A stretch of 64,000 nt of DNA from CAYSPG01 sp964432885. GTDB taxonomy: Bacteria > Bacteroidota > Bacteroidia > AKYH767-A > OLB10. Below the pieces are notes generated by a model that made no database searches, was not told the DNA's origin, and was given only the letters and a program-made list of their open reading frames with translations. Numbering within the stretch: position 1 is the stretch's first letter; each line of letters begins with the position of its first letter. A program made the position numbers and the translations under genes. The stretch covers positions 78,434 to 142,433 of the forward strand of contig CAYSPG010000009.1 in the NCBI GenBank assembly GCA_964432885.1, given 5' to 3'. Shown here one piece after another: positions 52,701 through 60,899 of the stretch.

Positions 52701-53862
52701 TGTAACAAATCCAATACCCGGCTATAGCTTACAATGGCAAAATAACGGAACCAATATTGGCGGAGCTACCAATGCATCTTACGTGGCAACTGTATCAGGA
52801 AATTATACATGTGTTGTTTCTGCATCATGCGGCAATGCAACTTCAAATACAATTAGTGTATCTGCCGGAAGTATTTCTGCAGTCGTTACTCCATCAGGTT
52901 CGGTAAATATATGTAGTGGAGCTATAGCTGCTTTAACTGCAAATGCCGGAGCCGGATACAACTATCAGTGGCAGCTAAACGGGGTTAATATTAATGGCGC
53001 TACATCACAAACGTATAATGCAAGCGCTGCGGGCAATTATTCTGTTGCAATTAACTCGCCATGCGGCAATACAACCTCGGCTGCAACCACAGTAAACGTA
53101 ACAGCCCTTAGCATAAGTGTTACTCCTGTACTTACCACCGTTTGCGAGGGAAGTGCGGCAACATTTACTGCAAGCTCCGGATTAAATTACATCTATCAAT
53201 GGTTTAGAAATGGAGCCGCAGTTGCCGGTGCCACCAACTCAACATTTGCAACCTCACAAGGAGCAAACTATACAGTAATGGTTATACAGGGTGGTGCTTG
53301 CACAGCTACTTCAAACCAATCCACACTTAATGTTATTAATAATCCAAAGCCAACCATTACACCGGGTGGCCCAACAACATTTTGTGCAGGAGGAAGTGTA
53401 ACCCTTACCGCTAACACTTTTACAGGTGTTGCATATCAATGGCAAAAGGGGAGTGTAAACATTGCAGGAGCTACCAACCAATCGTATGTTGCATCCACAA
53501 CAGGAAATTACCGAGTTTTAGAAACAGCAAATGGATGTACAAAAACAGCTACCCCAATAGCTGTTACGGTAAATTGCAAAACACAAAACGAAAACAGCAA
53601 TGAAATTACCGTTAACGATGTTACTGCATCTCCTAATCCTACCAGTGGGAATATAAACCTGCAAGTAAACAGCATTGGTAGCGAAAAATTGGTAATGCGA
53701 TTGTTTAATGTGCTTGGTAAAGAAGTATTAACTGTGGTTGCAATTAACAAAAAAGGAGAAAACATTCATACACTTGATTTATCTTATCTTGTAAAAGGTG
53801 TGTATCTTTTAAAAGTGGAAGGAGAAAATCAAAATAAGACAATAAAAGTAGTATTGGAATAA
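49705..53862 (+). CDS. T9SS-exported protein with lysyl-oxidase-like domain, P-domain and Ig-like repeats
   Basis: This 1385-residue protein has a signal peptide (cleavage after AVSQ near 21). Residues about 40-295 match lysyl oxidase. The copper site is HPSHGHQH (148-155), the HxxHxHxH pattern of LOX. K184 in AKLAFCLLD and Y243 in GYYDTY align with the Lys and Tyr that form the LTQ cofactor of animal enzymes. NYFLEENDNNNV corresponds to the LOX end block. A P-domain-like jelly roll lies at about 395-548 (YTGDLEIRLVSPSG, NGNWQLKVIDLDASD). From about 550 to 1290 there are roughly nine Ig-like repeats (TYQWQKN..I.GAT...Y.A). The type A sorting domain closes it (ASPNPTSGNINL ... GVYLLKVEGE). Copper amine-oxidase activity is plausible but unproven. 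Confidence 0.86.
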   Translation: MRKIYVVLVALLCSWQLAVSQCTLTNSTSCTCLGGGTNCDLLPDIKASRYPLTQIGSSGVIEYSQTGNGSNNGLLRISVTTPNIGHGPMETRSTNIFVCGTDTFVGTAPSICPDGITYPKILINQRIYHKNGNTMSYYDRAAGTMTYHPSHGHQHVDDWGVYTLRTQTTDPNPLNWPIVGNGAKLAFCLLDIGPCTSGTLCIADNGDTLNTSAEFYGNYALGGGSYGCSTTLQGISVGYYDTYVQSLDGMYIVIPPGTCNGNYYIVCQQDPYNYFLEENDNNNVIAVPFTLTKQAGTVPVVTGSGATTFCTGGSVTLTSTAATSYLWSNGATTQSITVNQSGTYSCTVDGTTACPATSNAVTVTVNPMSVSAGASSTNICSGQQVALNSSATGAGVGNQTQASTNSTVYNIPDNNATGITSTIAVSGINPSTLVAGAVVSVTVNITHTYTGDLEIRLVSPSGQSILLSNRRGGSGNNFTGTTFSMSASTLISAGSPPFSGSYIPDGNLSSFTGNANGNWQLKVIDLDASDVGTLNNWTFRINTQVPTTMSYVWTSNPSGFNSTSQNPTASPTVSPTTYIVTATESITGCTGSNSVTVNISNPVVTVSPSTAICAGSSATLTANGANSYSWSPSTGLNATTGATVIATPASTTTYIVTGTNTGGCSDSKSVTVTVNPLPNVTANNVSGCAGSSIALAGTPAGGNYSQPNPYTGTSTTYTYTYTDANGCTNTSAPANITVNPLPSATTTPSGTVTTCNPTQLISANTGAGLSYQWKFNGNNISGATSSTYTAGASGSYSVVVTNSNNCSSTSTSVAISVSTGTPAITASGSTTICEGTAVTLNATAGGTSYQWYKNNSAQAGATSASYAVSSAGNYYCAITTTGCSGNSNSIAITVINNPAPVLTYNTPLTFCSPGSVALISNAYAGVTYQWQKNSIDIAGATNQLYTASTSGKYRVKQTANGCTKQGMDVTVSAGASSVTSAITANGPTSFCNGSSVTLDVTNPIPGYSLQWQNNGTNIGGATNASYVATVSGNYTCVVSASCGNATSNTISVSAGSISAVVTPSGSVNICSGAIAALTANAGAGYNYQWQLNGVNINGATSQTYNASAAGNYSVAINSPCGNTTSAATTVNVTALSISVTPVLTTVCEGSAATFTASSGLNYIYQWFRNGAAVAGATNSTFATSQGANYTVMVIQGGACTATSNQSTLNVINNPKPTITPGGPTTFCAGGSVTLTANTFTGVAYQWQKGSVNIAGATNQSYVASTTGNYRVLETANGCTKTATPIAVTVNCKTQNENSNEITVNDVTASPNPTSGNINLQVNSIGSEKLVMRLFNVLGKEVLTVVAINKKGENIHTLDLSYLVKGVYLLKVEGENQNKTIKVVLE

Positions 53863-53889
53863 TCTGAATTACCTGACTAACCAAGCAAT

Positions 53890-53916
53890 AACCCTTCAGC
53901 AATGAAGGGTTTTTTG
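53890..53916 (+). terminator. Intrinsic terminator after the lysyl-oxidase-like gene
   Basis: A perfect 9-bp stem (AACCCTTCA / TGAAGGGTT) with a GCAA tetraloop is followed by TTTTTG and more T. It begins 28 bp after the stop codon and 46 bp before the next start. Confidence 0.92.
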
Positions 53917-53935
53917 TTTTTTATAATTTTGACAA

Positions 53936-55162
53936 ATGAAAAAATATCTTCTCTTTCCATTTCTGTTTTTTTACCTGCAATCGTTTACACAGCAGACATG
54001 GACACATTATTCAACTGCCAATTCTCCTTTGCCCGAAAATTCCGTGCGGTGTATTGTTATTGATGCTCTTGGAAAAAAATGGATAGGCACAGACTATGGC
54101 CTTTCGGTTTATGACGATATATCATGGACAAATTATTTTACAACCAACTCTGGTTTACCTGATAATGTTGTTAGAGCTGTAGCTTTTGACTCACTTCAGA
54201 ATGCCTGGATAGGAACTTTTAATGGTGGTGTAGCAAAATTCGATGGCATTAATTGGACAGTATATGATATTACAAATTCAATGTTGCCCGATAATTCTAT
54301 CAAGTCACTTGCTTTTGATTCGGCCGGTGCTTTGTGGATTGGCACCATAAGCGGCCTTGCAAAATTTGATGGCTCCAACTGGCTTACATTTACTTCGGCA
54401 AACAGTTTGTTAACTTACGATAACATAGCAGCAGTGCTTCCGGTTGAAAACAAAAGAGTTTTTGTTGGTACAGTAAATGGAGGACTTGCGGTGGTAGATA
54501 ATGATACTATTAAAGATGTATATACCATAGCTAATGGCTCAGGAATTCCTGACAACACCCAAGTTGGCTTTGACGAAGATTCATCCGGAAATGTTTGGAT
54601 AGCCACACCTTCAAACGGAATTGTGGTACGCAGAATTGTTGGTGGCTGGTTTTGGTATTACTTAGGAAATTCGTTTATCCCCAGCAATGCACTTTCCGCA
54701 TTAAAATTTACCAGTGATGAATCGGCATTGTGGTTTAGCACTCTTGATAGCGGAATAGTAAAACGAACTGGGATAAACTACCAATCATACAACATGACCA
54801 ATTCTCCTATGCCAGATAATACCGTTCAGTGCATTACACTTGACAGTAACAATGTGGTATGGGCAGGCACAGCCTCGCAAGGGGTGATAAAGTTTGATGA
54901 AACTATACTTGGTATAGCTACTATACATACACTTGCAGAAGTTGTTTTATATCCAAACCCTGCACATGATTTTTTACACATCACATGCGGCCAAAGCTTA
55001 CACCAATATAAGATATTCGACTCGCAGGGAAGAATTTTAACTGCCGGATTAACCACCGACAAAGATTTTAGAGTGGATGTATCCTCTCTATCAAAAGGAG
55101 TTTATTTTTTGCAACTACAAGTAGCAGGAGGTAATATTTTGTCTGAAAAATTTATAAAATAA
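53936..55162 (+). CDS. T9SS-exported beta-propeller protein (two-component-regulator-propeller-type repeats)
   Basis: This 408-residue protein has a signal peptide (MKKYLLFPFLFFYLQSFTQ). Residues about 20-320 hold six to seven copies of a ~40-residue unit such as NSGLPDN.VRAVAFDS..NAWIGT..GG.AKFDG.NWT.Y, the pattern of Reg_prop repeats that build a seven-bladed propeller in hybrid two-component sensors. Here no kinase follows. Instead residues about 335-408 form a type A sorting domain (LYPNPAHDFLHI ... GVYFLQLQVAGG). It is probably a secreted binding protein. It ends 3 bp before the convergent kinase gene. Confidence 0.88.
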   Translation: MKKYLLFPFLFFYLQSFTQQTWTHYSTANSPLPENSVRCIVIDALGKKWIGTDYGLSVYDDISWTNYFTTNSGLPDNVVRAVAFDSLQNAWIGTFNGGVAKFDGINWTVYDITNSMLPDNSIKSLAFDSAGALWIGTISGLAKFDGSNWLTFTSANSLLTYDNIAAVLPVENKRVFVGTVNGGLAVVDNDTIKDVYTIANGSGIPDNTQVGFDEDSSGNVWIATPSNGIVVRRIVGGWFWYYLGNSFIPSNALSALKFTSDESALWFSTLDSGIVKRTGINYQSYNMTNSPMPDNTVQCITLDSNNVVWAGTASQGVIKFDETILGIATIHTLAEVVLYPNPAHDFLHITCGQSLHQYKIFDSQGRILTAGLTTDKDFRVDVSSLSKGVYFLQLQVAGGNILSEKFIK

Positions 55163-55165
55163 CAT

Positions 55166-58100
55166 TTAGTTTTCTTCGCGTAAAAATGCAGGTATGGTTA
55201 TAAAAAATGATGTACCATTTCCCTGTTCGCTTTCAAACCATATTTTTCCGTTCATATTTTCAATAATGCTTTTTACCATAGCAAGCCCAAGGCCAGTACC
55301 TCCGCTTTTAGTGGTAAAGTTTGGGGTAAAAATTTTGGGTTTTACATCTTCAGGAATTCCTTTTCCGTTATCAGCCACGGTTATGTGGTAATTATTGTCT
55401 TTCTGTTTTAAATATATTGCTACACTTCCTTCAATGTTTTCTGGTATAGATTGAATAGCGTTTTTAATTAGATTAGTAAACACACGAAGCAGTTGCTCGC
55501 GGTCGCCAAACACAATGGCCTCGGCACCCACTTCATTATTAAAAATAAAATTGATATTGCTGGTCTCGCTGTATAAATCTATGTTGCTTTTAAGTGTTTT
55601 TACCAAATCTACCTTGTCGTAATTTCCACGTGGCATTTTAGCAAAATTCGAAAACTCAGTGGCAATGCGCGACAATGAATCAATCTGTTCAATCAAAGTT
55701 CCAGAAACACGGTTAAATATTTCATCAAAGTTTTCATTTTTTTCTTTGTAAGCACGATGCAAATGCTGCATGCTTAGCTTCATAGGTGTTAGCGGATTTT
55801 TAATTTCATGCGCTACTTGTTTTGCCATTTCGCGCCACGCGGTTTCGCGCTCGCTTTGCGCAAGGGCCTCGGCACTCTCAGTAAGTTGCGCCACCATTTT
55901 GTTGTACTCGTTTACCAACGAACCTATTTCATCCTTTGCCTCCCATTCAATCAACTCATTGCTTCTTCCAAGTTTTATTTTTCCTAAACGTTGTTGAATC
56001 ACATTTAAGGGTTTTACCAACCGGTTAGAAATTGCAAACGTTAAAATTACAGCTACACCAAACAGCAACACATAAATATTTATAAGCGTAACCAAAAACC
56101 CACTTATTTCTCTCTTTAATTCGTTTTGTCTTGCAAAATAAGGGAGGTTTAAAAAACCAACTACTTTGTTTTCGTTATTACGCACTGTTTCATAAGCCGA
56201 AGTAAAATCAAGTGTCCCTATTTGCTCATCATGTATAAAATTGGTGGCTTGATAATTTACAAGCTGATCATAAGCCTGGCGGTTCATGAGGTTGGAAATA
56301 ATTTCCTGATCAAATATTTTTGACTGGGTTGAAAACATAAGCCGCCCGCTTTTGCTGTACAAATTAAAATCGGTGCCAAGCGTGTTTGAAATTTTTGAAA
56401 ATGCAAAAGCAGACTCATCGGCAATTGTTGCTTGCTGAAGCGGATGTTCTTCTACTTCGTTTTCAACAGCAACAAGCAATGATGAGAGCCGTTCTTTAAT
56501 ACGAAGTTTTTGTTCATCGGTATATCCTTTTATTATGTAGTAAATAGAGCCTCCGCCTATAAGCAATATGGCCACCACCACCACAGCTATTACCGATAGT
56601 TGAATACGTTTTCTGAAATCGAGTTGAAAATTTAAATTGCTGCGTACCAAAAGTTGCAAAAGGTATAAAGCAATAAATGTTACCGAAAAGAATATAAACA
56701 CATACGAAAACAATGTTAGTGCTTCAAGAAATGTGGGGTTTTTGTGCGAAATAATAATGCGCTGATTATTTCCATACAAATGAAAAAGATGCGTATAACC
56801 TGAAAAAACAACAAATTTATCGGCCTCAATTTTTCCGTATAGTTTTTCGTACGTTGATGGATTTATATAATAATCAAACTTTCCGTTTTGAACAATAAGC
56901 TTATTATCCTGATACTTGGCATACGAATAATTTGAAATATCTTTTACTGCCGGCATCTTATCCGACAAAAGCAGATCGGGAAACCCTCCTTCCTCTTGAA
57001 AAAATTTTGAATCCAGTTCAATAATTAATGTTCCTGATGTTTTGGTGGGGTAGGCTTTATCCTTAAAAATAATTTTTCCAATGTATGCGATTCTGCCGGT
57101 AGGTGTATTAAGATAACTAAACGCATTGCTGTACGTGGGGCGTGTATTGTTGGCAATAAGGGTATCAAAGTAGGCAATGCTTCGAGTAGTATCTATTTGC
57201 CTGAATAAAGCGGTACCACATGAATCAAAAGCTTTTACACGTATATCGTACCTTGACCAGTAAACCTGGCTAAAGTATAACAGCGATATTCTTTTTTTTA
57301 TTTTGTCTTCAAAATCATTTCCAACACCTGAAGTAAAGTATGCGGTTAAAAAATTATCGTTACTTATATTTTGTTCTATTTCCTGAAAAAGAAATTCGGC
57401 AATTAGGTCTTCACGGTTTTCAACTTTGTTGAGCAGAAGCTGCATATTGTTTTTTTCTCTTCGCTGGTTAAAGTCAGAAATAGTTTGTGCAGCATAAACC
57501 GAAAATCCAAAAACCACAAGCATAAACCGTGCAACAGAAAAAGTACTCCGGGTTGTATATCGAATGTAACTTATAAACAAAATAAGCGAGTTGGTAAGAA
57601 GAAAAGTGCTTACTCCGTAATTAACAAACACCTCGCTTTCGCGCATCCAAATTAAAATAATAAGAAACAAACCCTGTGTAATAAGAAAAAGGAGAAAATT
57701 GTAAGCAATGGCAAAACCTCCGTATTGTACAAAGCGAACTGTACCCTCGCACGAAACATAAAAAGTAAATAGTAATATCCCGATAATCAAAAAGCCTACC
57801 AGGCTAAATGAGGTCAGCTCAAAAATATTATTTACGTTAAACGAAATTTTTGAATTTAGTATTAGCCCGCTGAGCAAATAATTTATAAAAACCGAAAACA
57901 AAAAAGTAAAAAGCAGGTTGCCGACAACAGCAACCGACAACAGCGCTTTATTGTGTTTAATAAGTTGAATTTTTTCTTTACGAAAATGAAGGTAGCGGTA
58001 AATAAAAAGAACCGATGCGCAAAAAACAGTTACACTTAACAGGAAATCGCCAAGTGAATTGAGAAAAAAAGAAGTGGCATAAAATTTAGGATTAAACAAA

Positions 58101-58900
58101 GGAGAGTTATAAAGCAATGCCGGAAATCCAAACTGAATGGAAAGCCAACGTAGTAAAATAACAATGCTAAAAATTAAAAAGGCAAACAGAGGTTTTGTTC
58201 GCAAAAGGTTTAGTGAAAACAAATACAAAGAATAAATAAGTAAAAAGCAACCAAGCAAATACATTAAAGCCAGGTAGCTTTTTTTACTTGGGTCGCCCTC
58301 ATCAGGATTATACTTTATTGAAAACAGATAATTACCTGTGGAACTTAAAACCGGATAAGTGCCTTGCGATGCATTTTCAACAAGTTGGGCATGATCGGGT
58401 AAATCAAAGATTGGGTTAAACTGGTTGCGTAAATAATTATTTTGAAAAGTATAATTTGTTTTTACAGGAAGCAGCCCAATTATGGTAATGTTTCTTCGTG
58501 CATATCTAAACAATTCATACCAGCCGTTTTTTAGCAATATAAGTTGTTGGTTGAGTCCGCTTTTAACCTGGTCGTAAGGAAATGAAACCGAATTATTGCT
58601 CCAGTAAATAAGCGAATCGTCATTGTAAATAAAATAATAAAAATCGCTTTGCGGTTTTTCAACATTTCTTAATAGGCTATCGTCAATGGCCGAAAAATTT
58701 GTTTGTTTCGAGAGCACATTGCCAAGCCAATCGACAAATTTATTGCTGCGTGATTCTTCCTGATGCAGTGCTTTTTTTGCAAATACTGTAATTCGCACAA
58801 AATCATTGTCGCGCTTTTGAAGGTACAATTGCAACAAAAGCGTAGTTCCCAGCAGAAGGAAAGAAAAAATGAGCAAATATGTTTTAAACCTTGTTGTCAA
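55166..58900 (-). CDS. Large NtrY-like sensor histidine kinase
   Basis: This 1244-residue kinase has a TM segment at the N-terminus (about 8-26), a first extracytoplasmic domain (about 30-210), about seven further TM segments (about 210-465), a second large sensor region (about 470-735), more TM segments (about 735-800), a third sensor region, a final TM near 930-950 and a HAMP domain (about 955-1005). The HisKA acceptor is H1031 in HEIKNPLTPMKLSMQHL, the form typical of NtrY-like kinases. The HATPase has NLIKNAIQS, VADNGKGIP and GGTGLGLAMVKSI. The start codon is TTG: no ATG lies upstream before an in-frame stop, and a -7 element fits just before it. No response regulator is adjacent. The signal is unknown. 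Confidence 0.92.
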   Translation of the reverse strand: MTTRFKTYLLIFSFLLLGTTLLLQLYLQKRDNDFVRITVFAKKALHQEESRSNKFVDWLGNVLSKQTNFSAIDDSLLRNVEKPQSDFYYFIYNDDSLIYWSNNSVSFPYDQVKSGLNQQLILLKNGWYELFRYARRNITIIGLLPVKTNYTFQNNYLRNQFNPIFDLPDHAQLVENASQGTYPVLSSTGNYLFSIKYNPDEGDPSKKSYLALMYLLGCFLLIYSLYLFSLNLLRTKPLFAFLIFSIVILLRWLSIQFGFPALLYNSPLFNPKFYATSFFLNSLGDFLLSVTVFCASVLFIYRYLHFRKEKIQLIKHNKALLSVAVVGNLLFTFLFSVFINYLLSGLILNSKISFNVNNIFELTSFSLVGFLIIGILLFTFYVSCEGTVRFVQYGGFAIAYNFLLFLITQGLFLIILIWMRESEVFVNYGVSTFLLTNSLILFISYIRYTTRSTFSVARFMLVVFGFSVYAAQTISDFNQRREKNNMQLLLNKVENREDLIAEFLFQEIEQNISNDNFLTAYFTSGVGNDFEDKIKKRISLLYFSQVYWSRYDIRVKAFDSCGTALFRQIDTTRSIAYFDTLIANNTRPTYSNAFSYLNTPTGRIAYIGKIIFKDKAYPTKTSGTLIIELDSKFFQEEGGFPDLLLSDKMPAVKDISNYSYAKYQDNKLIVQNGKFDYYINPSTYEKLYGKIEADKFVVFSGYTHLFHLYGNNQRIIISHKNPTFLEALTLFSYVFIFFSVTFIALYLLQLLVRSNLNFQLDFRKRIQLSVIAVVVVAILLIGGGSIYYIIKGYTDEQKLRIKERLSSLLVAVENEVEEHPLQQATIADESAFAFSKISNTLGTDFNLYSKSGRLMFSTQSKIFDQEIISNLMNRQAYDQLVNYQATNFIHDEQIGTLDFTSAYETVRNNENKVVGFLNLPYFARQNELKREISGFLVTLINIYVLLFGVAVILTFAISNRLVKPLNVIQQRLGKIKLGRSNELIEWEAKDEIGSLVNEYNKMVAQLTESAEALAQSERETAWREMAKQVAHEIKNPLTPMKLSMQHLHRAYKEKNENFDEIFNRVSGTLIEQIDSLSRIATEFSNFAKMPRGNYDKVDLVKTLKSNIDLYSETSNINFIFNNEVGAEAIVFGDREQLLRVFTNLIKNAIQSIPENIEGSVAIYLKQKDNNYHITVADNGKGIPEDVKPKIFTPNFTTKSGGTGLGLAMVKSIIENMNGKIWFESEQGNGTSFFITIPAFLREEN

Positions 58901-58923
58901 TTGTAAAATAAATTGTGTGTGAA

Positions 58924-58931
58924 CAAAAGTA
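58924..58931 (-). promoter_or_regulatory. Candidate -7 element of the NtrY-like kinase gene
   Basis: On the minus strand this reads TACTTTTG (TAnnTTTG), 23 bp before the TTG start at 58900. No clear -33 TTG is seen. Its position supports the TTG start. Confidence 0.4.
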
Positions 58932-58994
58932 TTTTAATCATACGAAAACACGGCAATATGGTTATGGTATAACAGTGCTTATTAATTACCTTTT

Positions 58995-59675
58995 TTATGA
59001 GTGGGCAAATGCCACAGCACCCACACTTACTTTGCAGTTTTTTACATCTGAAAATGCTTCGGCACACGCTGCAATGGTTGAGCCTGTTGTAATAACATCA
59101 TCAAGTAACAGAACATGCTTACCGGTAAACGATTCAGCTTCATTTAATACAAAAACATTGTCAACGTTTTCCCATCGTTCAAATCGCGATTTTCGTGTTT
59201 GTGTTGCAGTAGCAATTTGCCTTTTTAACAAATCTGAAACTACCGGAATATTTAATATTTGCGACATACCCTGTGCAATAACTTCACTTTGATTATACCC
59301 CCTAAGCCTTATTTTTTTTGCATGTAGCGGTACAGGAATAATGCAATCAACTGTTTTTATAAAATCAGTATTTAGCAATTCGGCACCAAATAGTTTTCCT
59401 AACTTAATTCCTGTTTCCTTTTGTCCTTTATATTTTAACCCATGCAATAATTTTTGAACCTTTTCGCCCTTATCAAAAAAATACATGGCTGTTGCGGAAA
59501 AAACATTTGCTTTACCCCAAAATGCTTTGGCTACTTGATTTTCGGCAATCAAATGAAAACCGGTATTGGGTAAATGAAACTGGCATTCAAGACAAATTAC
59601 AGACTCAGACTTTGTTAGCGAGTTACAACAAACTGTGCATACATTCGGAAAAAAAATATCCATTACAGCTAACAT
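58995..59675 (-). CDS. comF: ComF-family phosphoribosyltransferase-like protein
   Basis: This 226-residue protein has an N-terminal zinc-finger-like set of four Cys (CTVCC ... ICLEC, about 12-35) and a C-terminal type I phosphoribosyltransferase domain with the PRPP motif VLLLDDVITTGST (about 185-197). IIPVPLHAKKIRLRGYNQSE (about 117-136) is the ComF signature. In naturally competent bacteria ComF helps bring single-stranded DNA into the cytoplasm and load DprA/RecA; in others its role is unclear. No other competence gene is nearby. The ATG at 59675 is used; an in-frame ATG at 59744 would add an unlikely 23-residue leader. Confidence 0.88.
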   Translation of the reverse strand: MLAVMDIFFPNVCTVCCNSLTKSESVICLECQFHLPNTGFHLIAENQVAKAFWGKANVFSATAMYFFDKGEKVQKLLHGLKYKGQKETGIKLGKLFGAELLNTDFIKTVDCIIPVPLHAKKIRLRGYNQSEVIAQGMSQILNIPVVSDLLKRQIATATQTRKSRFERWENVDNVFVLNEAESFTGKHVLLLDDVITTGSTIAACAEAFSDVKNCKVSVGAVAFAHS

Positions 59676-59839
59676 AGTACTGTTATTATGAAGAGTGATA
59701 AATGTAAAATATTTATTATTAGCAACCGGTATCTTTTTAATCAAAATTTACGTACAATGCCTTATCGAGCGCAAATTTTAAGCCTTAAGCTATGATAATG
59801 CCAAAATTTTATTAATTTGCACCCTCAATAACAAAAAGT

Positions 59840-60772
59840 ATGGAAGAACAAGTATCAAATTATGAATTAGATAAGCGGGAACAGAACTCACGCAAAGTAT
59901 TGGTTTTTGTAATTATATCCATTTTGCTTGGCGTAAACGGCTTATTGCTTTGGCAGTTTTTTGATAAAAAAAGTCACCTTGAGGAAGTTTCGCGCACGCT
60001 TGAAACCACATCGGCCGAGCGCGATGCACTATCGGCAGAACTACAACGTGTAAAAGCCGAGTATGAAAAAGTAAATCAGGAAAACTCCAGTTTGCAAGGG
60101 CAGCTATCATCAAAGGATGAGGAAATCAAAAATAAAATGTCGCAAATACGAAGGTTGCTTGATAGTGGCGATGCAGCCCAGTTAAAAGTGGCACGTGCAG
60201 AACTTGAACGCCTTAAAAGCATGAACCAAATTTACCTTGCGCAGGTTGATTCACTTAATACAAGTAATAAAATGTTAAGTGAACAAAATTTAGCACTTAA
60301 CTCAACGCTTACAACTGAAAAAAACAAAGTCAATACTTTAACCGAACAAAATTTACTGTTGTCAAACAAAGTTGCTGTTGCTTCAATACTAAAAACCACT
60401 GCTGTTAAAGCATCAGGAGTAAAATACAAGGGCAACGGAAAAGAAGTAGAAACAGCTAAATCAGGTTCAGTTCAAAAAATTAAAACATGCTTTACAGTGC
60501 TTGAAAACAATGTTGCCAACTCAGGCAATAAAGATTTATTTGTACGTGTACTAAGTCCTGATGGTGCAGTAATGACAACCTCATCTGAAACGTTTATGGT
60601 AGGCGGACAGGCATCACTTTATACTGTTCGTGAATCGTTTGAATATGATAACAAAGAAACCAATGTATGTGTATATTGGGATAAAGGAACCAACTATTCA
60701 AAAGGAAAATATACCATTGAAATTTATTGCGAAGGCAACCAGATTGGAAACACCATGCTTGAGTTGCGATAA
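59840..60772 (+). CDS. Inner-membrane coiled-coil protein of unknown function
   Basis: This 310-residue protein has a short charged cytoplasmic N-terminus, one TM segment (about 22-41, VFVIISILLGVNGLLLWQF), a long coiled coil (about 45-185, LEEVSRTLETTSAERDALSAELQ-type heptads) and a C-terminal beta-rich globular domain (about 200-310) with SVQKIKTCFTVLENNVA, DLFVRVLSPDG and GKYTIEIYCEGNQIGN. The C-terminal domain would lie in the periplasm. The layout is common in Bacteroidota genomes but I know no assigned role. Three Cys residues in the globular domain could pair. It is a single-gene unit with its own terminator. Confidence 0.8.
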   Translation: MEEQVSNYELDKREQNSRKVLVFVIISILLGVNGLLLWQFFDKKSHLEEVSRTLETTSAERDALSAELQRVKAEYEKVNQENSSLQGQLSSKDEEIKNKMSQIRRLLDSGDAAQLKVARAELERLKSMNQIYLAQVDSLNTSNKMLSEQNLALNSTLTTEKNKVNTLTEQNLLLSNKVAVASILKTTAVKASGVKYKGNGKEVETAKSGSVQKIKTCFTVLENNVANSGNKDLFVRVLSPDGAVMTTSSETFMVGGQASLYTVRESFEYDNKETNVCVYWDKGTNYSKGKYTIEIYCEGNQIGNTMLELR

Positions 60773-60790
60773 AACTTCTTTTAAAAAAAA

Positions 60791-60829
60791 ATAGCCTGCT
60801 GCAACCAAAACTGCAGGCTGTTTTTTTTT
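60791..60829 (+). terminator. Intrinsic terminator after the coiled-coil gene
   Basis: The stem AGCCTGC / GCAGGCT with a 13-nt loop is followed by G and nine T. It begins about 20 bp after the stop codon at 60772. Confidence 0.9.
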
Positions 60830-60846
60830 CGTAAGAATATGTACAA

Positions 60847-60880
60847 CAAAAAAGCCACCGTTAACACGGGGGCTTTTTTT
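60847..60880 (-). terminator. Intrinsic terminator of the minus-strand purB transcript
   Basis: AAAAAGCCACCG pairs with CGGGGGCTTTTT across a 6-nt loop, with one mismatch. On the minus strand it lies 20 bp after the stop codon at 60900 and is followed by TTTTTTG. It also has a T-run on the plus strand, so it can act in both directions. Confidence 0.85.
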
Positions 60881-60899
60881 ATTCCTTTAAATATGTTGA

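Noticed and set aside
53924..53931. TAATTTTG as a promoter for the propeller gene
   Set aside because: It matches TAnnTTTG but lies only 4 bp before the ATG, overlaps the terminator tail, and has no TTG at 19-20 bp.
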